From contig JAGYMT010000064.1 in assembly GCA_018400335.1 (NCBI GenBank), positions 1-7,773 of the forward strand: DNA of 7,773 nt, given 5' to 3'. Source of the stretch: Kiritimatiellia bacterium. Lineage in GTDB: Bacteria > Verrucomicrobiota > Kiritimatiellia > JAAZAB01. A program made the translations under genes and the position numbers. Below, in pieces: positions 1-6,324 of the stretch; position 1 is the first letter of the stretch; the number at the start of each line of letters is the position of its first letter. The notes under the pieces were generated by a model. It did not search any database, was not told the DNA's origin, and saw only the letters and a program-made list of their open reading frames with translations.

Positions 1-38
1 TTACGGAAACACGAAGAAGATGTTGCCCCGATGCGCGA

Positions 39-100
39 AGCGCTTTGGATGCGGCGGCTTTTGATCCACGACGTCAAGCCGCCGCAGAAGAGAAAGCGCT
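39..100. repeat. Long imperfect inverted repeat (8 + 11 bp stems)
   Basis: Positions 50-60 pair perfectly with 76-86 (11 bp, core GCGGCGGCTT/AAGCCGCCGC) around a 15-nt loop. Beyond a 3-by-6 nt internal loop, positions 39-46 (AGCGCTTT) pair with 93-100 (AAAGCGCT) for 8 more base pairs. The nineteen pairs make this the strongest fold I found in the non-coding part. Neither strand has a T-run after it, so it is not a standard intrinsic terminator. It could be a structured leader, a small RNA body, an RNA-stabilising 3' end or a dyad binding site. It lies in the ~250-nt segment without a convincing gene. Confidence 0.6.
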
Positions 101-124
101 GTCAAGGCCCAGCGCACTCCAAAA

Positions 125-140
125 GCATGCTATCGCATGC
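125..140 (-). repeat. Paired GCATGC palindromes, small hairpin followed by TTTT
   Basis: Two copies of the self-complementary hexamer GCATGC are separated by four bases. On the minus strand this makes a 6-bp stem with a GATA loop, followed directly by four T (124-121). It could be a weak intrinsic terminator for the operon about 110 nt after the last stop. If the TATAAT upstream is real, it would instead be a 5'-terminal stem-loop. The stem is short and the T-run short, so termination would be inefficient. A paired protein-binding site is another possibility. Confidence 0.4.
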
Positions 141-148
141 AAAACAAC

Positions 149-154
149 ATTATA
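149..154 (-). promoter_or_regulatory. Possible sigma70-type -10 box (TATAAT), minus strand
   Basis: The minus strand shows a perfect TATAAT about 95 nt downstream of the YchF-like stop. The best -35 match at a 17-nt spacing (plus 172-177, minus strand CTGTAA) agrees with TTGACA at only three of six positions, and there is no properly spaced extended TG. A transcript would begin near 141-143 and run leftward through the two inverted repeats. The surrounding sequence is more AT-rich than the genes, as expected for an intergenic region. A perfect hexamer can arise by chance, so this is tentative. Confidence 0.35.
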
Positions 155-248
155 CACAGCCCCGTGAACGGTTACAGAAATGGAGGGTGGAACTCCGTTG
201 CCGCCTTTGTCTGGAAGAGGTTTTGCAAGAGCTTCGCCGGATTCAGAT

Positions 249-1331
249 TTACACATTAAAGAGAAAATGGCAAATGTCGCCATCCTCTATAACGTAGTCC
301 CTGCCTTTCACCTGCATCTTGCCGGCGGCCTTTGCAGCAGCCTCGCCGCCGCAGGCGATCATATCATCAAACTTGATGATCTCCACCCGGATGAAACCTC
401 TTTCGATATCGCTGTGAACCTTGCCGGCCGCCTTCGGTGCCGTTGAGCTTTTGCGAACAGTCCACGCCCGCACCTCGTCCTTGCCAACCGTATAGAAGGA
501 CATCAGCCCGAGGGCGTCATACGCCGCCGCGTTCAGCCTTTCCAGGCCGGATGCCGCGACGCCAAGATCCTCGAGATACGCCTTCCTCTCATCATCGGAG
601 CCAAGCTCCATTATCTCCTGCTCGATCCGGCACGACACGCTCAGTCCGAATGCACCGCCGACCGATCCTTCGGCCAGGCGATTCTCGTCAACATTGCATG
701 CCCATAGCGCCGGCTTCAGGGCCAGCAGCCCGAGACTCTTCACCGGCGCGAGGTATTCCTCCTCCAACGCGAGAGGAAACAGGTCCGCCTGGTTTTCCAG
801 CGCGCCGCTTATCTTCTCAAGCGCAAGCTGTTCATAATCCTGCGAAGATGAGCGGGCGCTCCTCTTCTCCTTCTCCATCCGCTTCGTCCTGTTTTCGATC
901 AACTCCATATCGGCCAGGATTAATTCCGCTTCGATCGCGGACCTCTCGCCCTCCGCATTCGCGGACGCGCCGGAACCCGATAACGGATCATCCGAAAAGT
1001 CGCGAAGGAGGATGCAAAGCAAGTCGCAGCGGCGCGCCGCCTCGAGCCATTTCCTGTCGGCTGAACCGGTCACGATATCGGGACAAAGGGCGATCGTGTT
1101 CTCGGCAAAGACGGTTTTTTCCGGCTCAAAGATCCTCGCAAGAGCCACGACCCGTTCGTCATGAATCGGAGCGGTTCCCACGAGGGTGTCACCTTCCCTT
1201 CGAACGCCCTTGCGCTTGAGAAGCCCGTGCATCGTAACCGGGCTTTCCGGCTCAACGCCGGCCTGCTCCGTCAGCAACGAAAAAAAAGTCTTCTTGCCCG
1301 AACCGGGCAAGCCCAGTAATGCAAATTTCAT
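249..1331 (-). CDS. Divergent YchF/OLA1-like P-loop NTPase with C-terminal TGS domain
   Basis: The 360-residue product has the length and order of YchF (363 aa in E. coli): G domain, coiled-coil insert and TGS domain. YchF is an Obg-related ATPase that binds ribosomes and affects stress responses. The C-terminus is close to the family: SFYTVGKDEVRAWTVR (278-293), AAGKVHSDIERGFIRVEII (301-319), and the ending DGDICHFLFNV. NVDE (213-216), the motif that gives YchF its ATP preference, is intact, as is ELILADMELIENR (136-148) leading into the coiled coil. The nucleotide site differs: the P-loop reads GLPGSGKKT (7-15), with Lys where Ser is usual; the NFPF-type G2 segment is missing; and the DIAG switch II with its Gly-rich loop is reduced to PDIVTGSADRK. 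The start at 1331 is preferred because AGGAGAAGGG (1350-1341) precedes it by 9 nt; the frame is open to 1427, which would only overlap the glycosyltransferase. Confidence 0.88.
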   Translation of the reverse strand: MKFALLGLPGSGKKTFFSLLTEQAGVEPESPVTMHGLLKRKGVRREGDTLVGTAPIHDERVVALARIFEPEKTVFAENTIALCPDIVTGSADRKWLEAARRCDLLCILLRDFSDDPLSGSGASANAEGERSAIEAELILADMELIENRTKRMEKEKRSARSSSQDYEQLALEKISGALENQADLFPLALEEEYLAPVKSLGLLALKPALWACNVDENRLAEGSVGGAFGLSVSCRIEQEIMELGSDDERKAYLEDLGVAASGLERLNAAAYDALGLMSFYTVGKDEVRAWTVRKSSTAPKAAGKVHSDIERGFIRVEIIKFDDMIACGGEAAAKAAGKMQVKGRDYVIEDGDICHFLFNV

Positions 1332-1335
1332 AATT

Positions 1336-3018
1336 TCATTCCCTTCTCCTGAACAATCGCAAGGTCGTAAATGCCTGGCCGAAATCCGGAATCTCGCAGA
1401 GCGGCTCATAACGCGCGTCAACCTCATTCCAGAACGCGACCTGATCCTCCACGGAGAGTTGCTCTATTTGCGGCGAGCTGATGGCGAACGCATAGCCGCT
1501 CAGCGCCGCAACGGGAGCGGCGCAATCCCTGATCAGATCCGTCAACCGGGCACGATTCATGACATGCAGATGCTCCGCCTCATCATCACTGAAACCGGGA
1601 AAATAAGAGAACTGCCCCATCTCAAGGCCGCGCGGCAAGGTCAAACCGGACTCCACGGCGAGGTATGGATCCTGGGTTAGCAGCAAGTCGCCGGGCCGAG
1701 CCAATGATCGTATCATAGCGCCGACCTCCTGCAATTTACGGAGCGGCGCATGATCCTTCAGCCGCCACCAGATCCTATCACGCTCCTGCACGAACCAGTC
1801 CTGATTGACAGGGGAAGACACCGATGAGCCGAGACAAAGCACGAGAACCGCGCCAAGCAGCCAGGCGCCAGGGCGACCCGTCACCGGATCCTCCAGTTCA
1901 AGCGCCGGGCCGCGCCGCACATGCAGGACATTGGCCCGACTCATCAGCCGGACCGCTGAGACCGCAACCGCAACGGCAAAAACGGGGAAGATGAATACCT
2001 GGTAATCGTCATAGGGAAAGGGTGCCATGAAGTGAACCAGGCTCACCGTGGCAACTATCGCCCAGAGCAGCAGCACGAACGACAATCCGGGCTTTTCCGG
2101 CATTAAAGACATTCCGTCCGCTTCCTGCAACCTGCCGACATCATCGCCCGGAGAGGTCGGGAAGACCCGGAATGCACGGGCAAGCAGAACGGCAACCCAG
2201 AGACCTATTGCCACGAAATAGGCACTGAGCACTCTCGATAGAAACCCGGCTTTATAGACAAGCGTCTGGAGCAAACCTCCTGAAGAATCCCGCATCGCAT
2301 GGTATGCCACGGCGCAAAACCAGAAACTCTCGGGCGCGATGATAAGAAACGGCAGAACGATCAGGGCGCTTGCCATCGCGCCGCCCAGCGCAAACCACAA
2401 CCAGCCGGGAAAACAACGGCTATTGCGATCAAAGCAGAGAAAAACAAAAGTCGCCACAGCCGCGAATGCGGCCGACGAACGCGTCCCCGCCGCAAGCGCA
2501 AACAGGAAAGCGGAAAGCATCATCGCCGCCCGGCTCCGTTTATCGAGCGAGAAGGTGAGCGCGAGCAGTCCCGCGAGCAGAAAGAAGGACGTCAGCGCGT
2601 AGGTTTTCACCACGGCGCAGAAATAGGCATGGTAGACATTAACGAGAATCAGAACGAGCGCGAGGGCCGCGGCCTCGAGCCGGGTACCGCGCGGCGAGAT
2701 GCGCGCGGCGAGAGTCGCAGCCAGCAGTGCTGCGCCTAAGGAGAGGAGCGCCGTAAAAACCCGGCCTGCCAACAGCCCTCGAGCTTCAACAAACCTGTCG
2801 GCAACCGCGTAGACGAACGGCAGAACCGGCGCCTGAGTATAGGCAAAATCCCGGTAAGGCAGGCCGCCGGCACGAACCAATCGCGCCGCGTAAAGATACC
2901 AGCCCTCATCCTGATTCAAGTCGCCCATCAGCACATTGGCAGCCAGCAGCGCGCAGCCCGCGCAAAGCGCGATGGTCATAACCAGGCTCACAAACCGCAA
3001 ATTACCTTTATTCGTCAT
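1336..3018 (-). CDS. GT-C fold membrane glycosyltransferase, GT39/PMT (ArnT-like) type
   Basis: The product is a 560-residue integral membrane protein with about ten hydrophobic helices (roughly 8-30, 85-108, 114-133, 137-160, 165-195, 205-228, 258-283, 312-332, 341-358 and 385-402), then a hydrophilic C-terminal region of about 155 residues. The first extramembrane loop carries NQDEGWYLYAARL (35-47) with the D37-E38 pair, followed by GLPYRDFAYTQAPV (52-65). This is the arrangement of GT-C enzymes such as ArnT and protein mannosyltransferases, in which the acidic pair is catalytic and a polyprenyl-phosphate sugar is the usual donor. A loop HFMAPFPYDDYQ (329-340) may line the donor site. Donor and acceptor cannot be read from the sequence; a lipid, envelope polymer or protein is possible. 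The start at 3018 follows only a weak ribosome site, 21 nt after the AsmA-like gene. The TGA stop lies 4 nt before the next gene. Confidence 0.8.
   Translation of the reverse strand: MTNKGNLRFVSLVMTIALCAGCALLAANVLMGDLNQDEGWYLYAARLVRAGGLPYRDFAYTQAPVLPFVYAVADRFVEARGLLAGRVFTALLSLGAALLAATLAARISPRGTRLEAAALALVLILVNVYHAYFCAVVKTYALTSFFLLAGLLALTFSLDKRSRAAMMLSAFLFALAAGTRSSAAFAAVATFVFLCFDRNSRCFPGWLWFALGGAMASALIVLPFLIIAPESFWFCAVAYHAMRDSSGGLLQTLVYKAGFLSRVLSAYFVAIGLWVAVLLARAFRVFPTSPGDDVGRLQEADGMSLMPEKPGLSFVLLLWAIVATVSLVHFMAPFPYDDYQVFIFPVFAVAVAVSAVRLMSRANVLHVRRGPALELEDPVTGRPGAWLLGAVLVLCLGSSVSSPVNQDWFVQERDRIWWRLKDHAPLRKLQEVGAMIRSLARPGDLLLTQDPYLAVESGLTLPRGLEMGQFSYFPGFSDDEAEHLHVMNRARLTDLIRDCAAPVAALSGYAFAISSPQIEQLSVEDQVAFWNEVDARYEPLCEIPDFGQAFTTLRLFRRRE
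1341..1350 (-). promoter_or_regulatory. Ribosome binding site of the YchF-like gene, inside the upstream gene
   Basis: The minus strand reads AGGAGAAGGG here, ending 9 nt before the ATG at 1331 and lying wholly within the last codons of the glycosyltransferase gene. It decides the start against the longer open frame to 1427 and suggests coupled translation across the 4-nt gap. Confidence 0.65.
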
Positions 3019-3039
3019 GATGTTAACAAAGCCCGCTTA

Positions 3040-4260
3040 TCAAGGGGCTGCGGATTTTTGCGGTCCCCTCCTGATCTCGCGCATAAGCTTGTCGAGATCA
3101 AACGACTTGCCGCTAATGATCTGGTTTTCATCTCCGCCCCGAGGATCGCGGGGGGCTTCACCACCATGCTCCATCACATGCCTCAAAACCGCTCCAAGCA
3201 CCTCATCGCTCAACATCGCCTGCTGGATGGCGCCCTGAACATCAACATGAGGGTCGGTTAAAGTCCCGCCGATCGGCGCAATCACTGTGAACCGATCAAG
3301 CTTCTCCAGCCCCTGCATCTTCTCCTTCATTTGTCCGGTGAAACCCGTGTCGTGGAAAGTCAGGCGCAGCCCCGATTTTTCAGGATTAAACACGCCACCG
3401 GCGCATTGCAGGTTGACGCTTCCAGACACCCATCCGAGCTTAAGATCCTGTTCCGCCGCGAGGCTGCGGAGAAAACCAACGGACAAATCCTCGATTTTCG
3501 CCGACGCTACGAAGGAAAGCCGGGCGGGATTATCAATGGGCCCGACCATGCCGTGCATCTGTATCACGCCCCTCTCATCCTTGCCGGTCATCACGCCGCG
3601 CGCGGAAACCGCGCCGGACAGAATATCGGACGGACCTTGATTAACGATGTTTCGCAGTCTCACGTCAAGATGAACCGACAATCGGACCGGCGCCGTCGGC
3701 TGTAGCACATGATCCACGTATCTCGCGAGGAGCTTTGCCCTGAAATCGTTAACTCTGAAACCGGAGCGCCCCGAGGAAGACGCCTCGCCATCATCCCCGG
3801 ACGGAGTAGCGGCAGCTGGCTGATTCGCAACCGAAGCCCTCTGAAAAGCGCGCCAGAGCTCCCGGACATTAAAAGCGCCATTGGAATTGCGAACTACTGT
3901 AAGCCGCCCATCGCTTGCCCGCACCCGGCGAATCCCGGACGCGCCACCTTTCAGCATATCGAGCAGACCGATAGTGACGCTGCCGCGGGGCAGAAAAAAA
4001 ACATCCGTCTCCTCGAAGCCCGGCGGATTGGCTATATGTACTCCGTGCAACGTGAACGAACCCGCAAGCGGATTAGCACTCACACGATCAACGCTCGCAT
4101 CAAGGCCTGTTCGTGCCCTGATTAGCGGAAGCACCCGGTTTTGCAGGGATCCGGTGAGACCTTGCGACAGAAATACCTGCAAGCCCATAACCAGGACAAA
4201 AAATACGATGGCTAATATCCCCACCAGCGTCTTAATGGTTTTTCTTCTATTCATAAACAT
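3040..4260 (-). CDS. AsmA-like protein with one N-terminal membrane anchor
   Basis: The product is a 406-residue protein with a basic N-terminus (MNRRKTIK) and one membrane helix at about 11-31; the remainder should be periplasmic. The segment VDRVSANPLAGSFTLHGVHI (57-76), followed by ANPPGF, is characteristic of the AsmA/DUF748 superfamily, whose beta-rich grooves are implicated in moving phospholipid between the two membranes. A second such repeat region seems to run from about 195 to 340, ending GGTLTDPHVDVQGAI. Between them is a low-complexity Ala/Ser/Gly linker (about 143-168). It is much shorter than E. coli AsmA (617 aa), so it may be a minimal form. GTGAG lies directly against the ATG at 4260 but 6 nt before a second ATG at 4254; the later start may be the true one. 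The gene lies between M16 and the glycosyltransferase and ends in tandem stops, TGA TAA. Confidence 0.75.
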   Translation of the reverse strand: MFMNRRKTIKTLVGILAIVFFVLVMGLQVFLSQGLTGSLQNRVLPLIRARTGLDASVDRVSANPLAGSFTLHGVHIANPPGFEETDVFFLPRGSVTIGLLDMLKGGASGIRRVRASDGRLTVVRNSNGAFNVRELWRAFQRASVANQPAAATPSGDDGEASSSGRSGFRVNDFRAKLLARYVDHVLQPTAPVRLSVHLDVRLRNIVNQGPSDILSGAVSARGVMTGKDERGVIQMHGMVGPIDNPARLSFVASAKIEDLSVGFLRSLAAEQDLKLGWVSGSVNLQCAGGVFNPEKSGLRLTFHDTGFTGQMKEKMQGLEKLDRFTVIAPIGGTLTDPHVDVQGAIQQAMLSDEVLGAVLRHVMEHGGEAPRDPRGGDENQIISGKSFDLDKLMREIRRGPQKSAAP

Positions 4261-4279
4261 CTCACATCACGGCTATAAA

Positions 4280-5563
4280 CTACAATGAAGCAATCATGGA
4301 CCTCACGTGATCCTCATCCCGCACCCCCAGACCAGGCGAAAGCAGCGCAACGCTCGCCAATCCCGGTCTGAAAATCTCACAGGCAAGAGTTTGAATATCA
4401 TCCGGACGGATGCAGCGAATGGCTTCTATCACCTCTTCCGCGGGGATGGGCGATCCGTAATTCAGCATGTTCGACCCGACCCACATCATCTGGCCCGAAG
4501 GACTCTCCACGCCCAGCCTGATATGCCCCACAACATACTCAATGGCGCGGGCGAGCTCCCTCTGCCTGACGGCATCCTGTTTAAGGCGCCGCACTTCACC
4601 CGCAATCAAATCGAGCGCCCTGCGTCTTCTCTCGCGATCCAGCCCCGCCGTTATCACCAGGCTGCCCGTATCGGCGAAAAGCTGCGAGCCCGACTGCACG
4701 GAATACGCGAGCCCGTATTTCTCGCGGACAACCTGGAACAGGCGTGAGCTCATGTTTTCGCCCAGTATCACGTTCAGCAGCTTCAGGGCATACCTGCGCC
4801 GGTCCGGCAATCCGAATATCCGGAAACCGGCAGCCAACTGAGCCTGCTCGATCTCCTTACTCTTCAGCATCATCCTTTCCTGCGGGACCTTGCCGGTAAC
4901 GGGCTGAGCGCGGGGCGGCGGAGAGGAGGAATATCCCCGCATCATACTCTTCACTCGCGAGACCGCCTCATCGTGCCGAACCCTGCCGGCAAACATGAAC
5001 ACAGTGTTGCGCCCAACATAGTGCCGGCGCTTGAAACTGATGATGTCCTCCCGGGCTATGCGCCTCAGCGAGGCGGGCGAGCCGGTGAGTGGTCTGCTTA
5101 GTTTATGATTCTTCCAGAGAATCCCACCGAGCATTTCCTGAACCATTTGTTCAGGATGATCACGGTACATCATTATCTCCTCGATTATTACATTACGCTC
5201 CTTCTCAATATCGGCCTCTGCAAGCCGCGGGTTCAGAATCATGTCGCAGAGAACCCCGAACACCTTCCACGTATGGTCATAGGCCACGCGCGCGTAGTAG
5301 CAGGTCATTTCCTCCTGCGTAAAGGCATTCAGATAACCGCCGCAACCTTCCACGGCGCGGGAAATATCGCCGGCCGACATCTTCTTTGTTCCCTTGAACA
5401 ACAGGTGCTCGATAAAGTGGCTCATGCCAGACACCGCAGCCGGCTCATGTCGGCCGCCAACGCCCACCCATATACCCACCGACACGCTTTCCACGCGCGG
5501 CATGCTTGCCGTAACCACTCTAATGCCGGAGGAAAGCTCAGTCATCTTTGCGTCAATAAGCAT
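4280..5563 (-). CDS. M16 family zinc metallopeptidase (processing-peptidase/PqqF-like)
   Basis: The product is a 427-residue member of the M16 (inverzincin) family, related to bacterial and mitochondrial processing peptidases. Such proteins form clamshell dimers that cut unfolded or short peptides. The inverted zinc motif HxxEH is intact (H49, E52, H53 in HFIEHLLFKGT), and the third ligand is E128 or E129 in the ERNVIIEEI segment. The second, non-catalytic domain carries SRLFQVVREKYGLAYSV (273-289), typical of the Arg/Tyr substrate-binding part. No signal peptide is visible, so it is probably cytoplasmic. The start at 5563 is preferred: AGGGGG lies 10 nt upstream within the end of hisA. The open frame runs up to 5887, but that extension is only hisA out of frame. 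It begins 2 nt after the hisA stop, so the two are probably cotranslated. The native substrate is unknown. Confidence 0.93.
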   Translation of the reverse strand: MLIDAKMTELSSGIRVVTASMPRVESVSVGIWVGVGGRHEPAAVSGMSHFIEHLLFKGTKKMSAGDISRAVEGCGGYLNAFTQEEMTCYYARVAYDHTWKVFGVLCDMILNPRLAEADIEKERNVIIEEIMMYRDHPEQMVQEMLGGILWKNHKLSRPLTGSPASLRRIAREDIISFKRRHYVGRNTVFMFAGRVRHDEAVSRVKSMMRGYSSSPPPRAQPVTGKVPQERMMLKSKEIEQAQLAAGFRIFGLPDRRRYALKLLNVILGENMSSRLFQVVREKYGLAYSVQSGSQLFADTGSLVITAGLDRERRRRALDLIAGEVRRLKQDAVRQRELARAIEYVVGHIRLGVESPSGQMMWVGSNMLNYGSPIPAEEVIEAIRCIRPDDIQTLACEIFRPGLASVALLSPGLGVRDEDHVRSMIASL

Positions 5564-5565
5564 AT

Positions 5566-6324
5566 CTAAAAAGCCCCCTGCACAGACGCCGCCTGCAACA
5601 GATCGGTCAACGTCACGGTCCCCTCGTAGAGAGCCTTGCCCACGATAACACCAACGAGATTTCCGGTGCCGAGCTCGCAGAGGCTCCGGACATCCGCTGC
5701 GGTTGAAACCCCGCCGGACGCGATCACGTTGCAATCCACCTTCCCGCACACCGCGCGCAAGCCGGGCAGGTCGGGACCCTTGAGCATACCGTCCGTCGCG
5801 ATATTGGTGTATATGATTGTCTTCACGCCGTTTCCCGCCGCCATCAGGGCCATCTCTATAAAATCCATGGACGCATTTTCGGTCCATCCCTTCACCCTCA
5901 CGCGCCCGTCCCTGGCGTCAATCCCGACCGCTAATTTCTCTCCGAACTCGCTCGCCAGGCGCGCCAACTCCGCCTCCGATCCGCAGGCACCGGTGCCGAT
6001 GATCACGCGGGAAACGCCGGAGTCCAGCAGCTCGCGCATCTGCTCCCTTGTTCTCAACCCGCCGCCCGCCTGCACGGGAACCGGCACGGCCGCGGCGATT
6101 GCTCTTATCACATCCGTGTGCACAGGCTGCCCCCGGAAAGCGCCATCGAGATCCACCAGGTGCAGGCGGGCGGCGCCCCGGGCAACCCAGCTCTCCGCCA
6201 TCCGGACGGGATCCTCCGAGTAGATGGTCTGCTCCTCCGCCCGCCCCTGCCGCAGACGAACGCAGCATCCATCCTTCAGATCAATGGCCGGAATAACTAT
6301 GAATTCCTGCATCGCGCCACTCAT
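5566..6324 (-). CDS. hisA: ProFAR isomerase HisA
   Basis: This (beta-alpha)8-barrel enzyme performs the Amadori rearrangement of ProFAR to PRFAR (step 4 of histidine synthesis), feeding the HisF/HisH synthase. The product has 252 residues (family about 245). Visible are VIPAIDLKDG with the first catalytic Asp (D15), HLVDLDGAF (55-63), QAGGGLR (85-91), VIIGTGA (107-113), AVGIDARDG with the second catalytic Asp (D136), IYTNIATDG (171-179), ASGGVST (202-208) and VGKALYEG (228-235). The GGG, GTGA, SGGV and GKALYEG loops are the phosphate-binding sites. The start at 6324 forms an ATGA overlap with the hisB stop and has AAGGG 6 nt upstream; an internal Met at residue 5 is the alternative. The open frame continues upstream to 6546, but only through hisB out of frame. 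The Asn at 174 sits where Asp or Glu is usual. Confidence 0.96.
   Translation of the reverse strand: MSGAMQEFIVIPAIDLKDGCCVRLRQGRAEEQTIYSEDPVRMAESWVARGAARLHLVDLDGAFRGQPVHTDVIRAIAAAVPVPVQAGGGLRTREQMRELLDSGVSRVIIGTGACGSEAELARLASEFGEKLAVGIDARDGRVRVKGWTENASMDFIEMALMAAGNGVKTIIYTNIATDGMLKGPDLPGLRAVCGKVDCNVIASGGVSTAADVRSLCELGTGNLVGVIVGKALYEGTVTLTDLLQAASVQGAF
6321..6324 (-). promoter_or_regulatory. hisB/hisA ATGA stop-start overlap
   Basis: The hisA ATG (6324-6322) and the hisB TGA (6323-6321) share bases in the tetranucleotide ATGA. Together with the AAGGG at 6335-6331 inside hisB, this indicates translational coupling, with terminating ribosomes re-initiating on hisA. Confidence 0.8.

Larger units (their letters stand above)
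1..248. other. Intergenic segment without a convincing gene
   Basis: After the TAA of the YchF-like gene no frame shows a recognisable protein on either strand. A minus-strand frame between TAG (130-132) and a TAA at the very window edge (1-3) could encode at most about 38 residues from a GTG at 117. That peptide is basic, ends in NIFFVFP and has no good ribosome site. The segment contains the TATAAT box and the two inverted repeats listed separately. No T-rich intrinsic terminator of convincing strength follows the operon. Confidence 0.55.

Noticed and set aside
100..105. Perfect TTGACA on the minus strand as a -35 box
   Set aside because: No -10-like hexamer lies 16-18 nt downstream; that position is the GC-rich stem of the inverted repeat.
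1..129. Minus-strand short frame ending in TAA at the window edge (possible 38-residue peptide from GTG at 117)
   Set aside because: There is no ATG, no clear ribosome site and no recognisable motif, and an in-frame TAG lies upstream. It cannot be separated from chance.
74..283. Minus-strand 69-codon frame overlapping the end of the YchF-like gene
   Set aside because: It starts inside the last codons of the gene in another frame, has no ribosome site, and contains no domain-like pattern.
437..1219. Plus-strand open frame of 260 codons opposite the YchF-like gene
   Set aside because: Its product is a Ser/Arg/Pro-rich composition artefact with no motif, fully antisense to a well-supported gene. 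The other plus-strand frames behave the same way.
1280..1287. Run of eight A (T on the coding strand) next to the P-loop of the YchF-like gene, as a frameshift or slippage site
   Set aside because: The reading frame is intact on both sides with family-like residues, and the unusual Lys comes from a separate AAG codon rather than from the homopolymer. A similar run at 3994-4001 in the AsmA-like gene is also in frame.
2956..2968. LCAGC near the N-terminus of the glycosyltransferase as a lipobox
   Set aside because: The Leu is one residue too far from the Cys for a standard lipobox, and the protein is a multi-pass membrane enzyme whose first helix this is.
5564..5887. 108-codon N-terminal extension of the M16 peptidase frame
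   Set aside because: It overlaps hisA, reads as Arg/Gly-rich sequence, and the family begins near the MLIDAKMTELSSG region with a ribosome site just upstream.
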